Part shown: in pieces, positions 11,601 to 23,600 of the stretch
How positions within the stretch are numbered: position 1 is the first letter of the stretch
Layout of the letters: each line of letters opens with the position of its first letter
Source of the DNA: Trichoplusia ni
Lineage: Eukaryota; Arthropoda; Insecta; Lepidoptera; Noctuidae
Direction of reading: 5' to 3'
DNA: 64,000 nucleotides
Assembly: GCF_003590095.1 (NCBI RefSeq)
Contig: NC_039480.1
Span: forward strand, 8,223,328 to 8,287,327
Made by a program: the position numbers and the translations under genes
The notes under the pieces: model-generated
The model's database searches: none
Seen by the model: the letters and a program-made list of their open reading frames with translations, nothing else
Told to the model about the DNA's origin: nothing

Positions 11601-13502
11601 TGCAGCCACACAAGTGTTTTTCTCTTTGGGACCCGGATTTGGTGTTCTGTTGGCTTATGCGTCTTACAATAAGTATCATAACAACGTGTACAAGTGAGTA
11701 CTCTACTAGTAAATTACGAAACATAAAAAAATTAAATTGAAGAGCTTGTGGTAAACTCATTTTGTGCATTATAATATATGTCTATGTTGATACATTTGAA
11801 GTTGTTTACTGTAATGCGATGTTATTTCGTCTTAAAAGGCAATGGTTCTTTTATCCGCATTTTATTTCACAGGGATGCCATATTAACCAGCGTAATCAAC
11901 TCAGCAACGTCTTTCGTGGCCGGTTTTGTGATCTTCAGTGTTCTTGGATACATGGCACATACTTCTGGCAGAGATATCCAAGACGTGGCTACTGAAGGAC
12001 CAGGCTTGGTGTTCGTCGTATACCCTGCCGCTATAGCCACCATGCCTGGATCCACTTTCTGGGCTCTGATCTTCTTTATGATGCTGTTGACTCTTGGATT
12101 GGATAGTTCTGTAAGTGGGACAAGAAAATCGAAGTATCGGAATCAATTATTATATTATACTTTAACAGATTTATTGATACATTTACTTGTGATTTTTTTA
12201 CGTTTAAGATAAACTCAAGCATGAAATCGCCTACACTGTACTACACACTATTTCTTATACCGTTATTTTTTAGATACTTACATCAAATATTAAAGATTAT
12301 CTTTTACTCCCAGTTCGGCGGCTCTGAAGCTATTATAACAGCCCTAAGTGATGAGTTCCCTCCAATCGGCCGTCATCGCGAGATCTTCGTGGCCTGCCTC
12401 TTCACTCTGTACTTCATTGTTGGACTAACTTCTTGCACTAAAGGCGGCTTCTACTTCTTCCAACTGCTTGATCGATATGCTGCGGGATATTCCATACTGG
12501 TCGCTGTGTTCTTTGAGGCTATTGCTGTGTCCTGGATTTACGGTAAGATTTGAATGGACGTTTAATTTTATTTGGTTCTTATTTTCGCAAATATAATTAT
12601 AAGTTGAATGGAATTTCATCAACATTCCAATAATTGTGACATTTATTTAATGAAACATGTTTTTTCGAAAAGAAACTTAAGTGACTGACAAGCAAGAAGT
12701 GCCCTTCCAAAAAAATACTCTTCATTTACTCTGAATTAACAACTGAGTGGATCTTGAATTCAGATTTATGTCTTCCACTAAGGTACGGAACGCTTCTGCG
12801 AGGACATCCGCGACATGATTGGCTTCCGTCCAGGCCTGTACTGGCGCGTCTGCTGGCGTTTCGTGGCCCCGGCCTTCCTCCTCTTCATCACGGCATACGG
12901 ACTTCTGGACTGGGAACCCCTGAGATACGAAGGCTACGTGTACCCCGGATGGGCTAATGTACTAGGCTGGGCCATCGCTGGATCGAGTGTGATGTGCATT
13001 CCAACTGTGGCGATTTACAAATTGATCACTGCCAAAGGCAGTTTCGTTGAGGTGCGGTTTGGTTCTTTTAGTATAATTCGCAATTAATAAAAGCACTTGT
13101 TTAGTTTTTTTTAATTATACGGTGGCCTGGTTTGTCATAATTATATGAGCCTATAAATCTACTGCTAAACAAACCTCTTTCCTCGATCACACGTCATTAT
13201 CCGTAACTTGATGAAGTATTCCGAAAATCAAGCCTGTGTTGCCTCTACCTCTACAGGGATATAAACTTATTTAGGTTTAATAATAACGTTATTTAATAGT
13301 GTTTCTTGATTAAGACCCTTTTCGATTTCAGCGTCTTCGTCTCTTAACAACTCCGTACGCTGACACGGAAGGTAACGGAACAGTCCACAACGGCATGGTG
13401 GTCTCTGAAAGCGGTGGCGTCCGGCTCGCATCCACCGTCCAGACGCCGACGTCCCAGCCCCCCACCACCCCTCCCCTCGCGTCCGCGCCCGCGCTCGTCT
13501 GA
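8669..13502 (+). CDS. Sodium-dependent dopamine transporter (5' part missing)
   Basis: SLC6 plasma-membrane symporter that takes dopamine back up with Na+ and Cl-. Ten coding exons: 8669-8803, 10414-10568, 10796-10914, 11143-11281, 11379-11513, 11590-11693, 11873-12110, 12314-12542, 12783-13051 and 13332-13502 (TGA). All have AG/GT borders and join in frame to 563 residues. The first begins mid-codon at GAFLVPYCIMLVVGG (TM2), so the N-terminus and TM1 with its substrate aspartate lie upstream of the window. Diagnostic DAT segments are GRLVPLFKGIGYAVVLIA, FYVDFYYNVIIAWALRFFF (TM3), FFSLGPGFGVLLAYASYNKY (TM6) and LLTLGLDSSFGGSEA (TM8). The TM3 'FYVDFYYN' is DAT-type and differs from the equivalent stretch of insect serotonin transporter. 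Extracellular loop 2 (exon 10796-10914) is Ser/Thr rich with NKS and NSS sequons. The C-terminal tail is Pro/Ser/Thr rich and ends ASAPALV. Confidence 0.95.
8804..10413 (+). other. DAT intron with a GC-rich island
   Basis: Intron between the TM2 and TM3 exons, with donor GTTAGT and acceptor TTCTAG. It is AT-rich except for a sharp GC-rich island at about 9675-9900. That island carries a 54-codon open frame (9682-9846) of unknown meaning. No other gene was found. Confidence 0.6.
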
Positions 13503-15420
13503 GCACAACTCTCCTTCGACGTCTACTACGTCTAGAAGGTCCTAGCTGTTCACAGGATGAATAATAACAAAGAAGAGACGCGAGGGATGAAAAGGATGAA
13601 ATAGGGACGAAAATTTGATTGGATTACGCTGGTGCATATAGATAATGGGTAATATCAAGGATTGGCATTTGAACGAGTTTCGAGAAGGAAACGAAAGTAC
13701 TAAAGATTTATAATTTTCATTTTTGTTCGATGGCAATGGTTAACTTGTAAGAGGAAAGCTTAAAGGCGGAGTCGAAAGGGTAAGAACTTATTAAGGGTTA
13801 GATTATAAGAAAACATATACTCATTATTATAATCAAATATTTTTAACTAAGAAATTATATTATGGCTTTATTCCTTATTATATAAAACAGGTCACAGAGC
13901 AAAAGTGTAGACCTCTACGTACCTAGTACTTGTTCTAGTCACATAATTAATATTTATTAATATATTAAGTGTAACATTTATTCAATATTCTATCGTTGTT
14001 TAGTATAATGATAGTGCGTATTTACGCCTGTACGATATACCGACAATTCAGCAAACCGTCGATGATTTAGCTGTAGTTTAGTTATAGACCCATCAAGCAT
14101 TAAGGTTGACGCAGGAACAATTATTATTATGAAAGAGAAAGCTTCTTAAACGCTGTAATACAATAAACTCATACATATTAATAGATAATCATGATTATGC
14201 TAAGTTCCTGTTATTTATTTTCATAAACCCTATAATTTATTTCAGAGTAAATATCTAAAAAAACGATTTAACTTTCTTACAATGGCAATACATCACGTTT
14301 TAAACACCTCTAGTGATCTAGTGATGGGAAGATATTTAATTTCACATTTACTAATCGACTAGCCATTCAATGAGATTATAAATTCAAAATTTCATTTCTG
14401 TTGATGTTATTCTCCTGTAGAAGTAAAATAGATAGATTAATGAATGTATATTTGGAATATAAAACGTGTATGGTAGCATTAATAGAGTAGGATTTTCTTA
14501 TATCTATGTCTTAGTAGTTAACATTTGGCTGTTAAACTTAGTACATACATTTACCTTATTCACCTATATCTTAGTTTAAAATTTTAATAAAAATTAGTAG
14601 ATCATTATTTTTATTGTATGTTCGCCACTTTAGAGAAATAGGAACCTATCATAATAGCCTAATTTATTATTACATAATCATAGATTTTTAGAAAATATTT
14701 AGATGTAAGAAAAAAATGAAATGCTGTGTAGATAATAGAAACAATAAAATCGTATTTAATCAAATATCGTTATATTCGATAGTTATGATAATTATTAATG
14801 TTAGAACTTAAAGTTCATATACCCATATTAACGTATCTTGATATCACATAATCTTAATGCGTATTAATCAAATATTATACATTTTATCTCATAATATTCA
14901 AATTTTGAAGTCTCAATGTCGTAGTCAAATATCTTATTCATGTGCTCCATTTTTTATTAACAATATTTTATGTTTATACGTTTTTGTTGTTACATTTTAA
15001 TTTATTTACTATTCATCACTCCGTCCTGGGCAATGCGGACTGATGAATTGTAGAACGATTTTACAGAGTTTTAGGATGTGAATGGATTTTAATTTTCAAG
15101 TGTGTGTCATTGATACGCTCCACACGCACTAAGCTTCAGCTTACTTGATGTTTCCAGTTCATCTTGATGTCTAAATGTAATTTTGATCTTTGCTAGTATA
15201 AAATTGTGTAAGAAAAATATTCATCAATAATTTAAACATTCTATGTAACTTGTGATGCTGTAGTTTAGAAGATCGTGCTTAAAATATTCTTCAATGTTAG
15301 AAATGTATTGATGTATTAAAACGTAGCTCGTATACAATAGTTATTGATGTTTATATCAATAGTCATACCAGCCATTATGACTAATGATTGTTAGAATAAA
15401 TTTATACTTACTTATCGGCG
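13503..15420 (+). other. Probable DAT 3'UTR and downstream flank
   Basis: AT-rich, with no coding potential recognised. Candidate polyadenylation signals (AATAAA) lie at 14162-14167 and 15395-15400, so the 3'UTR could be about 0.7 or 1.9 kb. The choice cannot be made without transcript data. Confidence 0.45.
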
Positions 15421-16380
15421 TTTTATTTACCCACATAACAAACTTACCTGACCCAAAGCAAATAAACAAATATTCACTAAGAAGAGGATACTTTGTAGAA
15501 AATAAAAAGTATGACTGAAAATAGTTAAGAGAATATTATACTCCCGTTATTTCCATATCTTTCTAATTTGAGACTATTACCCGCTTAGCAGTTATCATCT
15601 GTTAAGCGAAACTAATTCTGCAAAACCAAATAGTTATCATCACAAACTCCATTGCTGTGTAATGGGATGGCTAGGAATTAAGAAGCATCAATAAAGTGTA
15701 GTATGTAGTAAAAAATGAAAACGAAAGACTAAAAAAAACCATGAGCTGTTTCTATGTTTTGCTAATGTATTTCGTGACAACAGACTTGATAAGTATTACT
15801 TTTAATGTAGATCAAGCAGTCCTAGTCGCTACACCTGCTCTTGAGCAGATCAGGCCAAACAGCATGAGTTAAATTCGAATTACGTACAGCACGTCTTTGT
15901 TACATGGCCGGTATAACTTATGAGATCAAGTAAGTGGTTTTTTCCTATTAATTTTACACCCTTATGCATAGTTCAGTGGTTCGATTACTTAATACTTATT
16001 TAAATTTCTGAAAGCGATGTTGTTCTATGCCTGAAGTTCTGTTTTTGACTGAAAAAGGCGCGTCCAGCCAGGAGCTTTGAATAAAAAAGTAGTTAATAAA
16101 GAATTTTATTGATTGTATTTTATCCCTATTAACCAAATATTTATTTTGGTGACGGCACCACCTATCTATAAAATTGTTGTTATTTGTTTATAATTTTACT
16201 TAAGTGAAAATCGACTATCTAAAATTCCTTTACGTAATTCAACAGGTGGCAACCCTGACTAACCCATAGTATAGTATTGTACTGTCAGTTTGACTTTGAC
16301 AGTCCACTTTATAGGTTGTTTGCTTGGTAGCATCTTTCCGTTCGATATTTCGGTATAACTAAAGTTTTCAGAAAATCGAT
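15421..16380. other. Intergenic DNA and ANKMY2 upstream region
   Basis: AT-rich spacer with no gene found. Just upstream of ANKMY2, at about 16282-16304, an interrupted palindrome CTGTCA...TTGACAG lies in what should be the promoter or 5'UTR. No TATA box is evident near the start, consistent with a housekeeping-type promoter (inference). Confidence 0.35.
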
Positions 16381-17641
16381 ATGGAGACGAAAAGTGAAGA
16401 AAAGCCAGGTGCAGAAAAAACTATATTTGATGCTATAGCACAAAATGATTTTGTGGAGTTTAAGAACATACTGGCGCAACACAAAGGCGCCGTAGATTTC
16501 TTTGACGAAAATGGTATGACTGCGCTACAACACGCCGCTTATAAGGGGAACAAGGATATGGTTCAACTATTACTTGATCGAGTACGTAACTTTCATTGTC
16601 ATATTTGGCACGTAATTGTTTTTATGTGACTTATGGTGTCATTACAAACATCTTTTACAGGGCGCGGACGTGAACTCGGGGAAGCATGAGTACAACTACA
16701 CGGCTCTCCACTTCGGTGCGCTGTCTGGGAGCTCTGAGGTCTGCAAGCTCCTGCTAGATGCCGGAGCCAAGTCTACGGCGACCAATTCCGTAGGGCGTAC
16801 TGCTTCGCAAATGGCTGCATTTGTTGGTAACCACCACACTGTAGCCACTATCAACAACTACATACCTCGGAGCGAATTGTCTTACTACAGTGCGGTTCAA
16901 GGACAGCAGACAGAGCCCTACCTACCTGCTATCTTAGTGGACCCTCTCCATAAGTTTGTTCTTGGTGTGAACATCCACCCGGTGCGACTGGCACTGAACC
17001 TACAGCACATACCTAGTTTACTGGACAATGCGGAAAAGGTTATTAAAACTCTTGAACTATTGTGCAAGAAGGAGATGACAAGAGGAGGTGACACTAATGA
17101 AGTAATGGCATTTAAGTACCACTATTTAGCTTATGTCCTTAGAGAAATCCACAACATTAGAGATAAGAAACCTAATTCTGACAAGGATGACAAGAAACAT
17201 GATGTTGTAGAGGTATTCTCCAAGAAGTTACTGAAACCGGGCAAGGATGGAGTGTCCCTGGATTTGATGGATACATTCCTGAAAGATTGTGTGAGGGAAT
17301 TCCCCTTCAGAGAGTGCACTACTTTCCATCAAATGGTGTCCTCCCTGGCCAGCAAGGACCCTCCACCTGCACTGTCAGTGATCAACTGCACCATTAATGG
17401 TCAAAGAGGATTTGTTGATGCCATCCCTTACTGCAGCACTTGCGGGGAAGAGAAGCCAGCAAAAAAGTGTTCCAAATGCAAATCTGTGCAGTACTGTGAC
17501 CGGGAGTGCCAACGCTTGCACTGGTTTGTGCACAAGAAGGCTTGCAACAGAGAATCTAGCGCCCCCGCACCTTCTAATGCTAAAGTTAATATTGACGCAA
17601 ATGAGTTAAGTTCAGAGCTACAAAACCTCGTAGCAGGATAG
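16381..17641 (+). CDS. Ankyrin repeat and MYND domain protein 2
   Basis: Two exons, 16381-16581 and 16661-17641, separated by a 79-bp intron (GTACGT...TTTACAG, phase 0), giving 393 residues. Ankyrin repeats occupy about residues 44-135 (NGMTALQHAAYKGNKDMVQL, NYTALHFGALSGSSEVCKLL, and a third starting NSVGRTASQMAA). A conserved central region follows. A MYND zinc finger lies at residues 325-362: C325-x2-C, C-x2-C, YC-x3-C, H-x3-C, with all eight ligands present. In vertebrates ANKMY2 is an adaptor for adenylyl-cyclase delivery to cilia and affects Hedgehog signalling; the insect role is inferred from homology. From memory human ANKMY2 is about 441 residues, so the tail after the MYND finger is shorter here. 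It lies downstream of DAT on the same strand and is independently transcribed. Confidence 0.95.
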
Positions 17642-17671
17642 GGTCTAATTATTGATGTTTAAAATAATAAG

Positions 17672-17677
17672 AATAAA
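17672..17677 (+). terminator. ANKMY2 polyadenylation signal
   Basis: AATAAA 31 bases after the stop codon, followed by T-rich sequence. It would give a very short 3'UTR. Confidence 0.6.
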
Positions 17678-17699
17678 ATAATTCCACTTTATATCTGAA

Positions 17700-20600
17700 T
17701 GTATTTTCTCGTGCTGTAAAGTAGGTACATATTTTTATAATCAATCACAAATATTATGTATTTAAGTTTGCTGATTGTGATCTTAATAGGAAATGCTGTT
17801 ATTGTTTTAAACATTAATAGATGCATCTGTACATAATTGTGTTCATTCCCTTTTCTGTGTGTATGTATCCTATAAAGTTAAATATATCAAAATTATTAAG
17901 TGGTACCTTTTAATTTTCATTGCCTTACTCATTCTATTTCAGACACCTTAAAGTACCTCAGATAGTGTATATCACATACTACAACTAGAATGCTAAACAT
18001 CTAAATATTTATCTAATTTTATTATATCTATCATTTTCCACTTTGTACAAATTAACATAGACATTCTGACGTAAAGAGATACCTTAAAATACAAATGAAT
18101 AACTCATAATTTTGATTCCCACATACAATTTTGAACAAAGTAGAAAAAATATTATAATATATTAATTACTCATCTAGATTGTCAAAAACATCAAATAGAC
18201 TGAAATGTTATTTTATTATTTTTCTACTGCTAGTCTTTTCCTACTGCGAAGATTCAATAAAAATAAATAGCAATTACCAAAATTGAAGTATCTGCTCTAG
18301 AGAATAAAATGGGAACTATAACAAAGTGATGTGTTTCGACTAGTTTCGAGTAACCTATCCGAAGAGCAGCTTGTAAGGACGCTGTGAAAGAAGTATTGCA
18401 ATATTTTAATAGATGGCGCTGTTTTCAGTAAGTATCTGATTAAAAACTTCGAATAAAATCCGATAATATTAGGAATTTTAGTATTACCTACTATTAAATG
18501 TGATTCCATTTCTTGAGTGTCTGAGACAAGGCATTGTGGCATTATGATCAGAACAAGACATAGTTATATTAGTTTAAAGTTTTTCCCACGTTTTTATTCA
18601 CTCACTTTGTGTGTATTTTGTTTGTTTGTCGTTCCTGTTGGATTTTTATAACTCAATTTTGAGGCGCTTTCCGGTTAGCTAGCAGGTTGAAATTTTCAGA
18701 ACATTTAAAAACGTGGCTTTTTTAAGTCAAGGATTTTTTCCGAGGATTAAGTTCGATTGTCCATTTCGTTCAAGGCATTTTTGTATCAATTTTTACTGAT
18801 TTCAAAATACCTCATGTAAAAAAATGATATTTTTAAACTAACATTGTTCCTATTTAACCATTCAACCTTTAGAAACCCTTTGTCTTTAGTAGTCTTCGGA
18901 TACCTACTTATTTATCATAATTTCTAATCTTGACGGATTTCAATGTGCGGCACGTGTATTGATGAATTTTGTATTAAAGATAATCTAAGTGTAGGTAAAG
19001 GTGTATTTTTTCCTAAACGAGCAGCATACGTTAGATTCGAGACTTTGGTCTGCCCCCATGACTCTAGTTCCTACTTTCAGCAACGACCGACGAATAAGAA
19101 AGAAAGAACAGGAAACTTGATGAATTTTGGAGCTTTTGCTAGGCTACCAATATACTAACCTCCTTAAAAAACCATACTTAGGCTCGTGCGGAGCTACCAT
19201 CACCTCTTAAAGTTATATCTTTACTAAACAGTTGTGGCAGTAAGACACTACACAGAGTAACCCTTCCGTAACCTCTTCCGTAACTTCAAATAAGACTGTA
19301 GCCTTTAAACACTTGCACTTGGCCGCTATGACCTATGACCATGTGTCTTATGCCGCTCTACCACCCCCTTCTTAGCCGGCTTAATATTTACAATCGTCTC
19401 TCTTTCCAGACGTCACACTCTCTTTCCGGTGTACCTACCTACTTATCAACATACTACCGCTATCTGTAACGGATGACCAACAATGCCCTTCTTCTGTGTC
19501 CTTTGCATAGTTCTGGCTATCTCCACTCTTATTTCCTTGTCCAATCTATTTTTACGGAGCAAGTCCCAAAATCAAGACTTCCACCAGAGGTTATGTATTC
19601 AAAGCGATTTTGTAAAATTATTGCTAAATTGTCCCAAGAATTAGTCGTCTCGCCTTATTGTTTTATTTAAGTAGTTGTATTGATAATTCTGTATCTATAT
19701 AAATAAGTTTACTTGAAAAATACCCGTATAAATTATAAGAATTTCGTAGTGTATTTTTCTATTTTTCTTCACCTATATCTTGTTTTCTCTGCTTCAGACA
19801 CTTATCTTGTGATCACCATGATCTCCCGCGTGCCTACTGACTGAATTACTCAACTCTTTAATTTCAAATCGTTTATTGGCAGATACCTAACTTCCTTTTG
19901 GTAAATAAAGTAAATGCAGATAATCAGCTTAACACCTATTGATACATTTTAATCTACTGGTATTAAATTATTATTTATGACAGCCACCTATCTATTAAAT
20001 ACACGCTCCTGGTTGTCTAGAAGATGGTACTTCACTGTGAATTTCAGTGGTTTATTGAAATAAAAAATGTGAAGAAATATGAAATACACTAAACCTATAG
20101 TTATCTCAAATCCTGCACGAGAAATAATTTCATAAACATTTGATCACTTGACACGGGGTGTTTCTTTCTAAGACCTAGACTTGTGTTGGTAAAATACTTA
20201 GAAGAATACGAATAGTGTAATTTAAAAGTAAAAAGTTCAATTGGCACCTAGGCCATTGGACTGGACTGGAACTGTCACAGGAGAACTCCTCAGTTTCGAA
20301 ATAACAAAAGAACTTTTGTTATTTCTGAACCACAACTCTGCTCTGAAATAGGTCTTATTTCATTGGACGAATCTCTACAAAGGGGCGAACATCTTTCTTG
20401 GGAAAGTTATAATCTATTATTATTGCCGAAGGAAAAACAATTGGATATGCCAAAAAAAGCGATCAGTTTTTCAAAATTTCTAAATAGGAGAAAATGTGTT
20501 TAAAAAAATAGAAATGGTCCTCCCCTCTAATAATTTATTCATTCTTCTGCTATTGCATATCCATCTAGATCTACGATTTGCGTTTGCTGTCTCTCATCGG

Positions 20601-20800
20601 TTTTAAACATCTAACAATGTTCTTAATCGATACACGGATAAATTGTGATGTCGTCATAAAGGAAGATTACCAATAGGTATGTTTATAGTTTTGTAGAAGG
20701 TAAAACAATAGTTTAGTTTCATAATAACACGATTAATCCCTAATAATTGATAAAACGTCCATAATCTGCAAATTTATCTATATGTAAATTTATGACTTTA
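17700..20800. other. Intergenic, no gene found
   Basis: About 3 kb of AT-rich DNA with only short frames and no recognised homology. A possible old repeat remnant lies at about 18600-18780. A near-perfect inverted repeat lies at 20293-20330 (listed separately). Nothing else can be supported. Confidence 0.45.
20293..20330. repeat. Hairpin inverted repeat
   Basis: The arms GAAATAACAAAAG (20298-20310) and CTTTTGTTATTTC (20313-20325) are perfect complements separated by two bases. Pairing extends outward with mismatches. It lies about 0.5 kb upstream of the first Pro/Val-rich gene. Function unknown. Confidence 0.75.
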
Positions 20801-20806
20801 AATTGG

Positions 20807-20866
20807 TATAAAACTGGGCCTAAAACACAGAAAATCATAGTTCTCATTGTTCGTTCTGAAAACAAG
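20807..20866 (+). promoter_or_regulatory. TATA promoter and non-coding first exon, copy 1
   Basis: TATAAAA at 20807-20813 is followed 30 bases later by the initiator-like TCATAGT (20835-20841). A short leader then runs to a splice donor, AACAAG|GTAAGC, at 20866/20867. The minus-strand paralogue at 25534-25593 has the same motifs at the same spacing, which supports real function. The first exon (about 20837-20866) has no ATG and splices to 21542. Confidence 0.8.
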
Positions 20867-21070
20867 GTAAGCAAATCCATATTCTTTATTTGATCACTAA
20901 TTTAAATAATTTACTTATGGCATGTCCCATAGCATTAAATGATATGGCTTAATGCAAGGTACGAGTATGTGTTCTCTAAGGGTTTTAGCAATATAAACTA
21001 TGGAAAATTATAATTACAAAGCCTAATAAAAAAAATCGGTAGGAAATAATAGAAAATATTAGCTTTTGTA

Positions 21071-21260
21071 TTATGGACAGTAGCCGACCCCAACATTGTG
21101 GGGAAAAGGCTGGGCCTATGATGATGATTATGGATTTTAAGCTATATATACTAACAACTATTGTGTAAATATCTATGTTAGTCTGTAAGGTATATGTCTA
21201 TGGGCCTTAGTAGCCTGATAATAAAATGATTTATTATTATTATATTATGGACAGCAAATA
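21071..21260 (+). mobile_element. 3'-end remnants of a LINE-type retroelement
   Basis: The stretch AGTAGCCGACCCCAACATTG, followed by a GGGGAAAAGGCTGGGC segment and a short GATGATGATTAT tail, is the kind of 3' end seen many times in lepidopteran genomes (RTE-like, from memory). A second tail-like stretch, GCCTGATAATAAAATGATTT with an ATT-rich run, follows. Both lie inside the intron of the first Pro/Val-rich gene. There is no coding sequence. Confidence 0.5.
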
Positions 21261-21562
21261 TATATATTTTTAGTTGTATGTAGTATACAATATTAGTTCT
21301 ACAATTTGGAAATCTAATTTATTATGTATTAAACTACTTTTATTTTTTTTATTTGAGCCACACACTATGACTGCCAATATTGACGACTTCTCCTTTCACG
21401 GGTCTGCTGGCAGAAATTTCTTAAGAAATAAGCAGTACCCTTGTACATCATTTATATCTGTGTTATATTATTTTTAAGACCTTTTGTGTGTGTACATAAA
21501 TTATTATATAAAATAAAAAAATCCATTTTGTATTGTTTCAGTAAAAAAAAACCTAAACCACT

Positions 21563-22081
21563 ATGAAAACCTTTGTGGCTCTGTTCGCTCTCGTGGCTGT
21601 GGCCACCGCCGGCCCTCTGCCCCTCGTGCAGATCATCGTGAACGTGGATGCTCCCGCCAAGCCTGAGGATGTTCTCCCCGCACCCGTTGTCCCCCAACCC
21701 GAACCCATCGTTCTTCCCACCCCCGTTGTTATCCCCTCCCCCACTGAACCTGAGGTAGTCCCTGGCCCTGCCCCCGTGGTGCTCCCAGCTCCCATTCTCC
21801 CCGAGGTAGTCCCTGCCCCCGTGGTTCTCCCCGCTCCCGCTCTTCCTGAGGTGGTCCCCGCCCCCGTGGTTCTCCCTTCGCCAGCTCTCCCTGAGGTGAA
21901 CCCTGCCCCCGTGGTTCTACCCGCTCCCGCTCTCCCTGAGGTGGTCCCTGCCCCCGTGGTGCTCCCCTCTCCTGCTCAGCCTGAGGTAGTCCCAGCTCCT
22001 GAACCGGTGGTTCTCCCCTCACCTGCTCAGCCTGAGGTAATCCCAGCCCCCGCTGTCGTTCTCCCCGATGAGCTCAACTAA
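21563..22081 (+). CDS. Secreted Pro/Val-rich repeat protein, copy 1
   Basis: A 172-residue protein. The coding exon begins after a TTTCAG acceptor at 21542, and the ATG lies at 21563. Residues 1-16 (MKTFVALFALVAVATA) form a clear signal peptide. A short conserved mature start, GPLPLVQIIVNVDAPAKP, follows. The rest consists of about six to seven units of 14 residues or so, of the form APVVLP(A/S)PALPEVV, ending VVLPDELN. It has no cysteine in the mature part and no enzyme motif. The composition suggests an extended extracellular structural protein (cuticle-, silk- or matrix-like), which is inference only. The coding strand is strongly C-rich, which produces long antisense open frames that are not genes. 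The paralogue at 24761-25279 has the same length, leader and gene structure. Confidence 0.9.
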   Translation: MKTFVALFALVAVATAGPLPLVQIIVNVDAPAKPEDVLPAPVVPQPEPIVLPTPVVIPSPTEPEVVPGPAPVVLPAPILPEVVPAPVVLPAPALPEVVPAPVVLPSPALPEVNPAPVVLPAPALPEVVPAPVVLPSPAQPEVVPAPEPVVLPSPAQPEVIPAPAVVLPDELN

Positions 22082-22360
22082 ACGAACAATGAAGAACTCG
22101 TCTGCTGACTTGCGACCACCAGCACCAAAGCCGAAATGTCGGCGATGAAGACACAATATAATTCGTGTTCAGGCAGACAAAAAATGTGGCGTTACACCAC
22201 TAGTCACCTATTTACAGTGTAAAATTGTATCTTATGGAGTTTCTTGCCGGTTCTTCTCCATAAGAATGAAATTTTTGAACCGCGCAATTAGTCATCAAGT
22301 TTCTTAAATACCTGTTTTAGGTTTACAAGAAATAAAAATATTTTATAAGAAAAAGTGCTT
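22082..22360 (+). other. 3'UTR of copy 1 with a repeat remnant
   Basis: AATAAA at 22331-22336 is the likely polyadenylation signal. Within the UTR, GAGTTTCTTGCCGGTTCTTC (about 22237-22257) resembles a tail common in lepidopteran retroelements (from memory), so the UTR may have absorbed a transposon end. Confidence 0.5.
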
Positions 22361-23319
22361 TATTACACACAAAATATTACCTCACCTCGTACGAGCAGTC
22401 TTAATAGGTATAAAGTTTTAAGCCCAGAACTACGTTGATTCGTTCGGTTATCGTGAATTTTGGGTGCCGATTTAAAACAAACAATTACTCATCACTGTAG
22501 ATCAATGCTGGATACGGATCATTGTCCTTTCCGGTGTTAATAGTTATCTGTTAATCCGTAGTTATAAATTACTGTTAAGATAGATTAATCCAGTTTTAGC
22601 TTCTAAGTCTACCTGTCATTTATATCAGGGATCGTGATATTATGCATCTGTACCTATTGTTTACTGATATAAGACGTTACGTAAATTTATTGATAACCGA
22701 TTTTGCTTTCGGCAGACTTTCGGCGGACTACGTAGTTTACTTATCAGGATAGTCAAATAAGATTCGTTCTTAAAACCTTACTACACTACTACACTTTATT
22801 AAAATTTTACCAAAAGGCATTGTCGCCGTTCTTGACATTTTTGATGCTTCTAAACACATTCTACATTGCGCAAGTGTAACGCGTATGGTATTTACAAAAC
22901 CTTAACCTAGAATCCTCCAGCATCATCGTCATGATCTTCCTTGACGAACATACAACAGAGCTGGGTGCAGACTTTCTAGTGTTATTGCCACTCCTCTCTT
23001 ATAGTGGAGGTGCATAGAAAAGTTTAAGCAAAGTACAGGAAGTATTATGGAGATCAGAAATAAAAACACGACGATACCAGCCAAATATTTAAATGACAGA
23101 AAATCTTCAGGAACATGCCAAAACAAGGCACAGTAAAGAAACTGCTTAATTCAAAAGAAATATTTGCGTGCAGACTTGTGTAACGAACAGTGGTACGTAT
23201 ACGTAACGACGGTAGTAATAATATACTTAATCTTATGCCCTTATCAAAAGTATTATCGGATAATCCGAAATAAAATCATATCTGATATCATACCCAACTT
23301 GTAACAGAATATTCATAAA
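22361..23319. other. Spacer between the paired genes, left part
   Basis: AT-rich, with no gene or repeat recognised with confidence. Confidence 0.4.
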
Positions 23320-23600
23320 CTAGCTGTTGCCCGCGACTTCACCCGTGTGGTTAGAAGATATAGGTAAGGAATTTTTTAACGGAAGCCATCGAAATTGAAT
23401 ATTTTTCCCCGTTTTTGCCACATTTTCCATTGTATCTTCGCTCCTATTAGTTGCAGTGATGCGTGATGTTAGCCTAAAACCTTCCTCGATGAATGGTCTA
23501 TTGAATCCAAATAGAATTTTTCGATTTAAACCAGTAGTTACTGAGATTAGCGCGTTCAAACAAACAAACAAACTCTTCAGCTTTATATATTAGTAATGGA
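23320..23600 (-). mobile_element. Helitron-like element, Lep1-type, inverse orientation
   Basis: A 281-bp minus-strand copy of the family at 2188-2432. Read on the minus strand it starts TCCATTACTAATATATAAAG after a host A and ends GGGCAACAGCTAG before a host T. The body keeps the short GTTT run and the 'AACTACTGGTTTAAATCG' region with scattered changes. It lies in the spacer between the two convergent Pro/Val-rich genes. Confidence 0.8.

Noticed and set aside
8669..13502. Serotonin transporter as alternative identity
   Set aside because: TM3 FYVDFYYNVIIAW and the GRLVPLFKG loop match insect DAT. Insect SERT has a different TM3 and loop, as I recall them.
21553..22022. Antisense open frames across Pro/Val-rich copy 1
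   Set aside because: They are a by-product of C-rich codons on the sense strand. The sense frame has the signal peptide, promoter and paralogue. The same applies to plus-strand frames at 24626-25301.
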